Assembly: GCA_002011215.1 (NCBI GenBank)
Contig: MTML01000040.1
Location: forward strand, 20,455 to 84,454
Origin: Archaeoglobus sp. JdFR-24
GTDB lineage: Archaea > Halobacteriota > Archaeoglobi > Archaeoglobales > Archaeoglobaceae
Direction: 5' to 3'
Length of the DNA: 64,000 bases
The notes below the pieces were generated by a model. It did no database searches. It was not told the DNA's origin and saw only the letters and a program-made list of their open reading frames with translations. Numbering within the stretch: the stretch's first letter is position 1; every line of letters begins with the position of its first letter. Of the stretch, positions 27,447 through 35,676 are shown piece after piece. The position numbers were made by a program, and so were the translations under genes.

Positions 27447-28706
27447 ATGCGTAACAGCTCAGAGACAGAAAATTGTAGCAATTCAGGAATAGATGACTTA
27501 GATATGGGTGTCAAAGAATTCCGGAAGGTAATAAAAACAGAAATAAAAAATTTTGATGCTCAATTAGCCTTTAAAAGAGCCTCAGAATCCTTCAGAAGAA
27601 ATCTTGAGAATGTTATCAGAAAATACCCGCAAACAATGGATTTAATTGAAGAGGTAAGAAAAGTAAAAGAAGATTCGATTACCAATCTGAAAAACTTGGT
27701 GGAAATAACAATAGAGAATATGGAGGCAAATGGGATAAAGGTTATTTTTGCAAAAACCGCTGCAGATGCCAGAGAAGCCATTCTTGAAGAACTTGGCTTC
27801 AGTGAGGATGGTAAGGGCATTGTTGCAAAGTCGAAAAGCATGACTCTTGAAGAAATCGGCCTGCGAGAGTTTCTTGAAATGAATGGTTTTGAAGTGTGGG
27901 AAACTGATCTCGGGGAATTTATTATCCAGCTAACCGGAGACAGGCCGATGCATCTGACCTCGCCGGCAATTCACATTTCAAAAGAAACGATTGCAAAGCT
28001 GATTAATGAAAGAATTAACAACTCGGGTGAAATAGATTCCATCGACTCTATTGTTAAAGCAGTGAGAATTTTTTTGAGAGATAAGCTGATAAACGCTAAA
28101 GCAGGTATCAGCGGTTCGAATGTTATTTCGGCTGAAACGGGGAGTCTTATGATAATAGAGAATGAGGGAAATGCCCGTCTCACAACCGGTCTTCCAAGAA
28201 AACACATAGCAGTTGTTGGGATTGAAAAAATAGTCCCAAGGTTGAGTGATGCTTACAGGGTTGCAGAACTGACATGGAGATTTGCCGGATATGGAATGCC
28301 AAGTTATTTTGAGGTTATCAGCTCTCCGAGTAAAACTGGGGACATTGAGAAGAAGATAGTTATGGGTGCTCACGGACCTGAAGAGCTGACAGTTGTTCTG
28401 CTCGATAACGGCAGATTGAAGGCGAGCAGGGATGAGGTCTTAAGGGAAGCTTTGAAGTGTCTTAGATGTGGAGCGTGCATGTACGAATGTCCCGTTTTCT
28501 CCGAACTCAGGGGGAATTGGGGTGAAGTATATATGGGCGGAATTGGCGTTCTGTGGAGTGCAATAATAGGCAGTAAGTTTGCACACCTTGCGATGGCATG
28601 TCTTCTCTGTTCCCGGTGTGGCGAAATATGTCCGGCTGGCATAGATGCGGGAAAACTCATAAGAGAGATCAGAAAAAGAGTTATCGCTGAATTCAAGAAC
28701 ATGTGA
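27447..28706 (+). CDS. LUD-domain iron-sulfur protein (LutB/LldF-like)
   Basis: The 419 aa combine an LUD domain with a C-terminal ferredoxin domain. Evidence: AKSKSMTLEEIGLREFLE, ETDLGEFIIQL then HLTSPAIHISKE, ISGSNVISAETGSLMIIENE, and two 4Fe-4S motifs CLRCGACMYECPVFSE and CLLCSRCGEICPAGID. This is the architecture of LutB of L-lactate utilisation. Paired with the CCG protein just upstream and followed by malate dehydrogenase, it suggests a hydroxyacid-to-ketoacid step feeding central metabolism. No LutC or lactate permease gene is adjacent. Confidence 0.9.
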   Translation: MRNSSETENCSNSGIDDLDMGVKEFRKVIKTEIKNFDAQLAFKRASESFRRNLENVIRKYPQTMDLIEEVRKVKEDSITNLKNLVEITIENMEANGIKVIFAKTAADAREAILEELGFSEDGKGIVAKSKSMTLEEIGLREFLEMNGFEVWETDLGEFIIQLTGDRPMHLTSPAIHISKETIAKLINERINNSGEIDSIDSIVKAVRIFLRDKLINAKAGISGSNVISAETGSLMIIENEGNARLTTGLPRKHIAVVGIEKIVPRLSDAYRVAELTWRFAGYGMPSYFEVISSPSKTGDIEKKIVMGAHGPEELTVVLLDNGRLKASRDEVLREALKCLRCGACMYECPVFSELRGNWGEVYMGGIGVLWSAIIGSKFAHLAMACLLCSRCGEICPAGIDAGKLIREIRKRVIAEFKNM

Positions 28707-28893
28707 GGTTTGAGTGGTATCGGAAAGGAGATTGAGCTTGATATATGGGTAGAGTTAAATTGAACAGAACCAGAGGTAAGTGGCAGGAAAAAGCAATACA
28801 AGCGTTGAAAACAAAAACATCGGAATACTAAAAGACAAAATTCAAAACGACAAAAATCATAAAGTTTAATTACCATTATAAAATTATTCAATT

Positions 28894-28920
28894 TCTGGAT
28901 GGAGGTCTCTGGATGGAGGT
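28894..28920 (+). repeat. Duplicated 13-bp ribosome-binding segment before mdh
   Basis: TCTGGATGGAGGT occurs twice with a 1-nt spacer, so two GGAGG sites precede the GTG start at 28927. Only the second is at useful spacing. Confidence 0.85.
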
Positions 28921-28926
28921 GAAATT

Positions 28927-29814
28927 GTGAAAATAGGTTTTGTTGGAGCCGGAAGAATCGGCTCAACGTCAGCATTTACTTGTCTTCAGCATTTGGAGCT
29001 GGATGAAATTGCAATAGTAGATATTTTAGAGGATCTGGCTGTTGGAGAGGCGATGGATCTTTCGCATGCTGCAGCGGGTTTTGATAAGTATCCTGAGATT
29101 AAAGGAGGATCGGATTATTCTCTTTTGAAGGGAAGTGAAATTATCGTTGTTAGTGCCGGTCTGGCAAGAAAACCAGGAATGACGAGACTGGATCTTGCAA
29201 CAAAAAATGCTGGGATCATAATGGATATAGCGAAAAATATAATGGAGAACTCTCCCGAGAGCAAAATACTCGTGGTGACGAATCCGATGGATGTGATGAA
29301 TTATATCATGTGGAAGGAGACTGGCAAGCCGAGAAATGAAGTGTTTGGAATGGGGAACATTTTAGATTCTTCAAGGCTCAAGGAGAGGCTATATGCACAC
29401 GGTGCGAGAAACATCAGGAAAGCATACATAATTGGTGAGCATGGAGACAGCATGTTTCCTGCGAAGAGCCTTGCAGATTTTGATAATGAGGTTGACTGGG
29501 TGAAGGTGGAACAGGAAACGAGGTTTATAGCGGCAGAGGTAATAAAGAGGAAGGGTGCTACGATTTATGGTCCTGCGGTTTGTATTTACAGAATGGTCAG
29601 GGCTGTGGTTGATGACACAAAAGAAGAAATTCCAACGAGTGTAATTCTGGACGGGGAATACGGGATAAAGGATGTTGCACTTGGTGTGCCGGTTATTCTG
29701 GGTAGAAATGGGGTAGAGAAGATTGTGGAATATGATCTGCCTGAAGAGGAACTCTCGGGATTGAAAAACTCTGCAAAGATTCTGAGAGAAAGGCTTTCTG
29801 AACTTGGTTACTGA
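28927..29814 (+). CDS. mdh: Malate dehydrogenase (LDH-like type)
   Basis: NAD(P)-dependent malate/oxaloacetate interconversion. The 295 aa contain GAGRIGS at residues 7-13, the specificity loop RKPGMTR with Arg81 at the position that is Gln in lactate dehydrogenases, Asp147/Arg150 in ILDSSR and the catalytic His172 in GEHGDSMFP. Length equals the short archaeal form known from Archaeoglobus. GTG start with GGAGGTGAAATT. The Arg81 choice makes malate, not lactate, the expected substrate. Confidence 0.95.
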   Translation: MKIGFVGAGRIGSTSAFTCLQHLELDEIAIVDILEDLAVGEAMDLSHAAAGFDKYPEIKGGSDYSLLKGSEIIVVSAGLARKPGMTRLDLATKNAGIIMDIAKNIMENSPESKILVVTNPMDVMNYIMWKETGKPRNEVFGMGNILDSSRLKERLYAHGARNIRKAYIIGEHGDSMFPAKSLADFDNEVDWVKVEQETRFIAAEVIKRKGATIYGPAVCIYRMVRAVVDDTKEEIPTSVILDGEYGIKDVALGVPVILGRNGVEKIVEYDLPEEELSGLKNSAKILRERLSELGY

Positions 29815-30003
29815 TCTTTTTTATTTTGTTTTACTGGTTTATGGTTTGAGTTAATTTAAGTTAAAACGTGGGAGTATGTATATGGTTTGAAGGGCAATTT
29901 GGGTTAATGTAAGCAACCTATATAGTATTTTTGAGGTGTGTTAGTACTTAGCAACTAAAGTATGGTGATAACAATCAAATAGCTCAGAATCAGAAAGTAT
30001 GAT

Positions 30004-30492
30004 TTATTTTAATTCATTGAGAAGTTCTAATGCTTTTTCACGTGGTATTTTTGTTATTGTATCTAGTTTACCCTCTTTCCACCATTTTTCTAACTTGATC
30101 TGAGGAAATAATCTAAAAAGGTATTTTAGGAAATGATTCTATGTCTGCGATGATGTATCCGTCAATCTCTGAAAGTTTATCTAAAAAACCATCCTCATCA
30201 AAACTACGCCCTGAACCAACCATATAGCTAGGGCAAAAGTATATACTATTACTTGAAATACTGCGAGCGAACCTCCCATTTTCTACCTTGAGAATCTATT
30301 GTATCAAAACCGGCGCCTTCACTGGGTGCAAGAGCACCTTTTTAGAACTTCATGAGTAAGTCTCCGCTCTAAAATAAATGACACTCTTTGACTGTCTGTA
30401 AAATATTCTTTTACATCATCTATATTTATTTTCAATGCTCGGGCAATCTCTTTTATGTCCCAATCAAGAATCCCGTTTGACCTCTTTTTCAT
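30004..30492 (-). pseudogene. Frameshifted nuclease-like gene remnant
   Basis: Three frames on the minus strand join into one protein-like sequence of about 160 aa. An N-terminal helical part (KKRSNGILDWDIKEIARALK, then RVSFILERRLTHEVLK) continues in a second frame with APSEGAGFDTIDSQGRKWEV, and a third with FCPSYMVGSGRSFDEDGFLD, then EIDGYIIADIESFPK; the end is EKWWKEGKLDTITK to ELLNELK. Shifts lie near 30340, 30265 and 30130. The D-x(n)-WEVRS core looks like a PD-(D/E)xK nuclease variant. It directly follows the restriction-modification genes, so it was probably a second endonuclease or accessory gene. Confidence 0.6.
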
Positions 30493-30584
30493 TAGCGTCA
30501 CGTTTCAGCATTTTTTATAATTCATTTAAATTTTACATTGCCTGGATGAGATGGTAAAAGGCCTCTTCTCAGGCATCCATTCTT

Positions 30585-31187
30585 TTATTCCAGCCACTTT
30601 TCTGCTATTATACCTTCCGGTTTGTATATTTCCTTATTGTCTGCATTAAATTCTGGTTTAAAATTCACTCTAAGATAGGCTAAATCTACTAATTTCCAAC
30701 CGACTATTTTCCAATGTTTTGGGGTGGTCTCTTTTATAACAAATCCAAGTAATAAATGTCTCCCGTCAGCTTTTATTTTAGATCTTTTCGATGGCTTATA
30801 ATAAAAATTCCTTGGAGACCCCTCCCTGACATTCTCAACTCTAGAAACTTTGATTTCGATATATGTTACTCTGCCATATTTGTCTATTATCTCTAAATCA
30901 GGATAACCTTTTTGTTTTAATCTTTTTGCGTTAATCCCCTCGTCAACCAATTCATTAACAAAAACATCTTCTAAAGGCTCACTTACATCATTGGGTCTAT
31001 TACCTATAAGTTCATCACTTAGGTAGTAAATTTTTGCAACTTCACAAGCACTATGTTTAATTGATTCTATAAGATTCCGATCCTTTTCATCCTCCATATC
31101 AACTCTAAATATTCTTTTTCCAGTTGTCGCCTCTACAATCACAGGAAAAGCCACACCTTTAAGTGGTTGTAATACTTTTTTTTGCAA
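30585..31187 (-). CDS. PD-(D/E)xK restriction endonuclease, frameshifted near its start
   Basis: The 200-aa product contains a clear nuclease core, YPDLEIIDKYG then TYIEIKVSR (PD...E-x-K), and basic DNA-contact stretches, so it is the likely restriction enzyme paired with the methyltransferase upstream. The probable original start is ATG 31239, overlapping the stop of the 31236-31691 gene as ATGA and preceded by AAGAGGT. That frame encodes MMVGKDEIEWELENLKDFAK, then runs out of frame at an A8 tract (31176-31183). With seven A residues the two parts join. As it stands only a TTG at 31187 could start the longer frame. It may be inactive or switchable. Confidence 0.72.
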   Translation of the reverse strand: MQKKVLQPLKGVAFPVIVEATTGKRIFRVDMEDEKDRNLIESIKHSACEVAKIYYLSDELIGNRPNDVSEPLEDVFVNELVDEGINAKRLKQKGYPDLEIIDKYGRVTYIEIKVSRVENVREGSPRNFYYKPSKRSKIKADGRHLLLGFVIKETTPKHWKIVGWKLVDLAYLRVNFKPEFNADNKEIYKPEGIIAEKWLE

Positions 31188-31235
31188 AATCCTTTAAATT
31201 CTCAAGTTCCCATTCAATTTCATCCTTACCCACCA

Positions 31236-31691
31236 TCATATCAACCTCTTAAACAATTCTGTTAATTCCCTCAAAACTGATATCAAATATTCAACTTGCG
31301 TTCCTGTTGCACTTCCCTGTAAATTTCTTAATTCTTGGATAACCCTTTCAAAAACTTGCGTTGAAACTTGTTGTATTTCCGATACATCACAAGGAATAAA
31401 AATTCCACCTTGTGGACCCGGATAAACTAAACTAGCAACGATTCCTCGCCTTTTCAATTCTGTTAAAACACTGTTTTGAAATCCCTCTCTGTTTAAATTG
31501 ATGCCTTGGTTTTTTAAGTATGTTAGGATTGCATCGATACTTATCCTATTATTTATACCGTAATGACCATTTGTAAGCAAGAACTTTACAGTTTCTACCT
31601 GCTCACGAGGATTATTTGCATTACTAATAAATAATTTTGCTCTCTGAACCCAAGGGCTATTTTGACAATTTACGTACTCTCCTCCACTCAT
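31236..31691 (-). CDS. Winged-helix-like protein of the restriction-modification cassette
   Basis: Not a family I can name. The 151 aa have a helical N-terminus with a Gln/Asn-rich segment, then a probable winged-helix unit (ISIDAILTYLKNQGINLNRE, SVLTELKRRGIVASLVYPGP, wing GGIFIPCD) and a C-terminal helix that could dimerise. It lies between methyltransferase (4 bp) and endonuclease (ATGA overlap) genes, so it may be a controller, a specificity protein or part of the endonuclease. No catalytic residues are recognisable. Confidence 0.65.
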   Translation of the reverse strand: MSGGEYVNCQNSPWVQRAKLFISNANNPREQVETVKFLLTNGHYGINNRISIDAILTYLKNQGINLNREGFQNSVLTELKRRGIVASLVYPGPQGGIFIPCDVSEIQQVSTQVFERVIQELRNLQGSATGTQVEYLISVLRELTELFKRLI

Positions 31692-31695
31692 TTTA

Positions 31696-32991
31696 TTACT
31701 TCCGTATTTCTTTTTTGAAAATCAATATATTCTCTTTCTGCATCACGTTATAAAGACCGAATATAATTTTATCTATGTTTTTCACGAGTTTAAATCCAAT
31801 CTTTTCAGCATATTCTGTTATGAATTCAACAGTTTTAATTTCCTTGCCCTGATATGTAGCGTTCCCAATAACTATGGCAGCGTATTTACCTGATTTTAAC
31901 ACTCTGTAGATCTCTTCTAAACTTTTCTTCATATCTTCATTGTAAAGATTTATTTTTCTTTGTCCTTTCCCTCTTACACCAATAAATTCCTCTCTTATTT
32001 CTGATAAGTTGAATCCTAATGCTTTTAAAGCATGTGCATCATTTGCAACATAATCTAAAGCAATAGAATAGGGTGGAGATGTCACAATTCCATCAATACT
32101 CTCGTCTTCCAGTGGCAATTCTCGTGAATCACCAACTTTGATATCAACTTTGCCTAAACTTAAATTTAATTCTTTAACTACATCCACATAATCTTTAACA
32201 GAAGCTATCATTAAATCCAAGTTTTTCATAAATGCTTTGGAAAAATCCTTCTTTCTTCGTGCGTTATCGCTTATTGCTACTAATTGAACCATCTTATAAA
32301 AATTTTTCACTTTTTCGTTAGTAATCTCTTCTATTGCATCACCTAATGACTTATTCTCAAGATTAAATAAATTTACGTTGATCCTTTTTAAGATTTCATC
32401 TTTCCGTTCTACTATTTCTGGCAAAACGTCTATTGATTCTGTTTTAACTCTGCTCTGTAAGATACATAATGGAGATATATCTATACCAATGCAGTTAATC
32501 CCTAATAACTGTGCCTCAACAGCAGTTGTCCCACTTCCTATAAAAGGATCAAGAACTGTGTCGCCCTCATTAAGCCTAATAATATTTAATAATGCTCTAA
32601 TCATCTGGGGGTGAAACTTCCCTTTATAAGGATATATCCAATGTGTTAAATATTGGTTTACAGAACGAGTTTTATTTCTTTTTACAATGTGGTAGTAGTC
32701 AGTGTACTCTCCTTTAATCAATTTGAAGTATGCCAGTCTCTTTTTTAAAAATTCTACATCAGACTCTTCTAACAATTTAAATTCCCTTAATCCATTTGTT
32801 ACTTTAAATTTTACTCCTAACGATCTCAATTCGAGTTGTGATAATGCTAGCTCATATATGAATTGGACATTATCAAAAAGAATTAGTTGTCTATTTTCAG
32901 ATAAGGGCTCCTCACTAAATGTCCAAAGACTTGAGAGTTTTTCTGCTTTTTCTAGCATTCTTTCTCCTTTATAGTTTGACTTCACATTCAT
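31696..32991 (-). CDS. DNA methyltransferase (N4-cytosine/N6-adenine type)
   Basis: The 431 aa from this start show motif I in VLDPFIGSGTTAVEAQ with GIDISPL following, and the catalytic motif IV TSPPYSIALDYV later, so the order is I then IV. SPPY favours N4-cytosine or N6-adenine methylation. KFHPQMIRALLNII precedes motif I as in this class. ATG 32991 follows AAGGAGATAACG; a second candidate at 32958 (MLEKAEKL) follows AAAGGAG and is equally possible, while the frame to 33066 has no ribosome site. First gene of the restriction-modification cassette; the target sequence is unknown. Confidence 0.88.
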   Translation of the reverse strand: MNVKSNYKGERMLEKAEKLSSLWTFSEEPLSENRQLILFDNVQFIYELALSQLELRSLGVKFKVTNGLREFKLLEESDVEFLKKRLAYFKLIKGEYTDYYHIVKRNKTRSVNQYLTHWIYPYKGKFHPQMIRALLNIIRLNEGDTVLDPFIGSGTTAVEAQLLGINCIGIDISPLCILQSRVKTESIDVLPEIVERKDEILKRINVNLFNLENKSLGDAIEEITNEKVKNFYKMVQLVAISDNARRKKDFSKAFMKNLDLMIASVKDYVDVVKELNLSLGKVDIKVGDSRELPLEDESIDGIVTSPPYSIALDYVANDAHALKALGFNLSEIREEFIGVRGKGQRKINLYNEDMKKSLEEIYRVLKSGKYAAIVIGNATYQGKEIKTVEFITEYAEKIGFKLVKNIDKIIFGLYNVMQKENILIFKKEIRK

Positions 32992-33227
32992 CGTTATCTC
33001 CTTCATGTTAGCTTTTGTGAATAATGTATTTTTAAACCTGTCGCAATGCCATAGCCACTTAACCAAATTTCAGATTGCTTGTTAAGTATAAATTCACTTA
33101 TGAATCATCAAGCAATATTGTCGGTTAAGTAAATATTGTTTGGTATATGGTATTGCTTACACTTTACTTACGCTTTTGTTTAATAAAATACGAGTAGGGT
33201 CTTTACCAAATCGCATCTCAGCCACCT

Positions 33228-33242
33228 ATGTTGGAACCCTTT
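33228..33242 (+). repeat. Left 15-bp inverted repeat of the IS110-type element
   Basis: ATGTTGGAACCCTTT, perfectly inverted relative to 34368-34382. Confidence 0.85.
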
Positions 33243-33273
33243 ACGGGTATTTTGATGAGTATGTTGATAAAGC

Positions 33274-34289
33274 TTACTTTGGGTTATACACCTCCCTTCT
33301 TTTTAGCATAAAGTAGATGCAAACCAGCATTTTCCTTGCTGTAGCAACAATAGCTATGTTATGTCCTCTCCTCCTCTTTATTCTCAGGTAGAAGGAGCTA
33401 AAGTATTCATCGTGCCTTATTGCTACGTTAGCACACTGTATCAGGATCCATCTGAGCATCTTAGCCTGCTTTGTTATATGGCCCTTGATTTCTTTGTTTC
33501 CAGATTGTCTTATTGAGGGGCATAAACCTACATAGCTTATCAGTTTAAACTTGTTGGGAAATCTATTAATGTCTCCTATCTCTGATTTTATTAGTAAGGC
33601 TGAGCAGTAGCTTATCTGATAGTTGTGAGTAATAAGGCATCCCCATCAATTTTAGCTTTTTCCTGGATGATCTTGTCAATTTCCTTAATCTCCTCGTTTA
33701 TTCTTTCTATGGTGGAGAGGTTTATTTCCAGGAGTTTTCTATCGACTTCTGAAAGCTCAAGGTTTTCAAGGGATTCTTTTCCTTTCTTTGTGAAAGGATT
33801 TGGGTAGTTATTAATTCCGTTTCTAGCTAATATTGCATGAATTCTATTCTTTATTCTTGTTCTGTTCTCTACCAAGGCTTTTCTTAACCTTGTTAGCCTC
33901 AGCTCCCTCACTTCTCTGGCTACATATGATTCTGCTATAAGATTTGTTCTTAGGAGATGAGCTAGCATTTTTGCATCCAAACGATCGTTCTTTATTCTCG
34001 CTTCAGCTATAGCTCTCGTCTTGTAAGGATTGGCTAACTTAACATCCATGTAGTTCTCTAAAACATCGTAGATGTGTCTGTAGTTGGATGTTGCTTCTAT
34101 TACTGCCTTAGCTCCTTTGTATTTTGATGCGAATTGCTCTAAGCTTTGTTTGGTGTTCTCTATTCTAGTTTCTTCATTTATTTCTCCTAATTCATTTACC
34201 ACAGCTGCATACGAATATCTTTTGTGGATATCTAATCCAATATAAGTGCAGACCGGATATCGCGATTCGTACTTCCATACAGCCAGCAT
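33274..34289 (-). pseudogene. IS110 family transposase, one frameshift
   Basis: N-terminal DEDD nuclease domain (33612-34289): Asp20 in YIGLDIHKRYSYA, Glu65 in VIEATSNY, Asp102 and Asp105 in KNDRLDAKML. The frame stops after LLLTTIR near 33612, and the C-terminal Transposase_20 domain continues in another frame (SALLIKSEIGDI, FKLISYVGLCPSIRQSGNKE with the conserved Ser, then TKQAKMLRW and LKRREVYNPK). A single indel near 33612-33630 explains it. The joined protein would be about 335-340 aa, the family length. Confidence 0.85.
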
Positions 34290-34367
34290 CCTTCGAAGTT
34301 AAGTCAACCTCTCGCGCTTATAGCGCATGGCTGAGCCTAACTGCGGGCTTTTATATCGGTCTGGTTA

Positions 34368-34382
34368 AAAGGGTTCCAACAT
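34368..34382 (-). repeat. Right 15-bp inverted repeat of the IS110-type element
   Basis: AAAGGGTTCCAACAT, reverse complement of 33228-33242. Confidence 0.85.
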
Positions 34383-34420
34383 GTGGTCGACCTCTGCAAA
34401 ACCTTCTTTTCTTTAAATTC

Positions 34421-35496
34421 CAAAGAGACAACCACCCCCTACTAAATGGACATTCAGAGCTGCAAACTTATAAACAGATCGCATCAATCATATGACGATG
34501 TAACTTCCTCAAGCTCATTGATCTAGCGAGTTTGAAAACATCTTCAATAGCAGATCTTACAGGCTTGAAATCATTCCATCTTTTCAATAAATTCATCAGC
34601 TTAGCCTTTAAAGCCCTAAATCTTCTTTTTTGCTTCTTCAATTTCCTAGAATTAAAAATACTCAAAGGATAGCTTAATAATCTATCTAATCTTCTTAGTT
34701 TGAAGTTGTTTCTAGGGAAAATCAGAAGAACAATTATGTATTTGTTAATTCCTACAAGATAGTTCCTGTAGGCGTAGAATCCCTTATCCATAATAATCGT
34801 GTCTCTTCCCCATAGTATTTTCCTTCTCTTTAACACATTCATGACTTCTCTAAATATCCTAGCTTCACGCCTGTTTGCTGGATGCAAAAGAAACAGTAAA
34901 TGCTTAAACGGATATTCCAAAACAAGAGTTAATTTCATACCTACAAAGAGTCCTTTAGCAGAGTGTCCCCCCACTTATAGTCTTTTCCTTTCAGATTAAA
35001 CTTTCTATGTTTCCTGAAGTAGTTTAATATCCACACTAGAATTCTTAAAACCATAGCTATGAAGCTTTTCAGATTGAATTTAGAAAGTAAAGAATAGGTG
35101 TAACTTTCTTTAGGGACCTTATCAATTCCAAGAAATTCTCTTAGCTCCTTTCCTTGCCTTAACTCTTTGATATCATAGCTGATCTTTGTTGAGAAGAACA
35201 TTGAAGTCATAACAACCTTCATTGAGGGAGTGTTCCTTATTTGCGTATACTTTGCAATGATCATCTTTGTTTTCCTCAAAGCGTAAAATTTCATTTCACA
35301 ATCCTTCGGCTTTCGCCGAAGAAATCGAAAGTCTTAAGTATTTTTGATAATAGCTTCCACATGTAGTCCCTTTGGTCCGCTACTAAAGCAATTTTCATTA
35401 TTTCATCTAGAGGGAGATCATGCTTCCTTCTACATAAGTTTTACTGTTTTTGGTTGGTTTGTTTCTTTTGAAAAAGAATCTTGTCATGTCTCTTTG
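34421..35496 (-). mobile_element. DDE-type insertion sequence (IS4/IS5-like) with 10-bp inverted repeats
   Basis: A 1,076-bp unit with CAAAGAGACA at 34421-34430 and its exact inverse at 35487-35496, enclosing a transposase split over overlapping frames. No target duplication is evident. It abuts the IS110-type element at a distance of 38 bp. Confidence 0.5.
34468..35294 (-). pseudogene. DDE transposase in two frames (frameshift at a G6 tract)
   Basis: The first frame (34941-35294, 117 aa) ends ...FNLKGKDYKWGDTLLKDSL. The second (34468-34974, 168 aa) starts GGHSAKGLFVGMKLTLVLEY and contains IIMDKGFYAYRNYL and, at the end, VRSAIEDVFKLARSMSLRKL, which resembles the catalytic Asp and the Y/R-x3-E region of Transposase_11-type enzymes. 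They join as KWGGHSAKGL by a -1 shift on the six-G run (plus-strand C at 34967-34972). A 35-aa frame at 35291-35398, overlapping the start as ATGA, may be a further N-terminal piece. A stable 7-bp hairpin CTTCGGC/GCCGAAG (about 35303-35320) lies just before the start. Confidence 0.72.
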
Positions 35497-35676
35497 AATG
35501 GGAGGTTGATTATTTCTCTGTTGAATGTTTAAAACCATCGAAAGGGGAATTAGTTTATGGATTTCGCAAGCACCCTAAAAATACAAGTATAATTTTTCAT
35601 AGTTTCATACTTTTTATGCTGAAATAGTTAATTCTAACTTTTCGTCCTTAAAAGACTACTACGTTCTCATAATATA

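Larger units (their letters stand above)
33228..34382 (-). mobile_element. IS110-type insertion sequence (decayed)
   Basis: A 1,155-bp unit bracketed by 15-bp perfect inverted repeats at 33228-33242 and 34368-34382 and containing one broken IS110 transposase gene. About 45 bp lie between the left repeat and the transposase stop, and about 80 bp between its start and the right repeat. Most IS110 elements lack terminal inverted repeats, so the boundaries could also be subterminal, as in the IS1111 group. Confidence 0.65.

Noticed and set aside
30319..30501. 60-codon frame as an independent small gene
   Set aside because: Continues in other frames as one protein-like sequence, so better read as the first part of a pseudogene.
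29940..35500. CRISPR array in the accessory island
   Set aside because: No regularly spaced repeats of 24-37 bp anywhere in this segment or elsewhere in the window.
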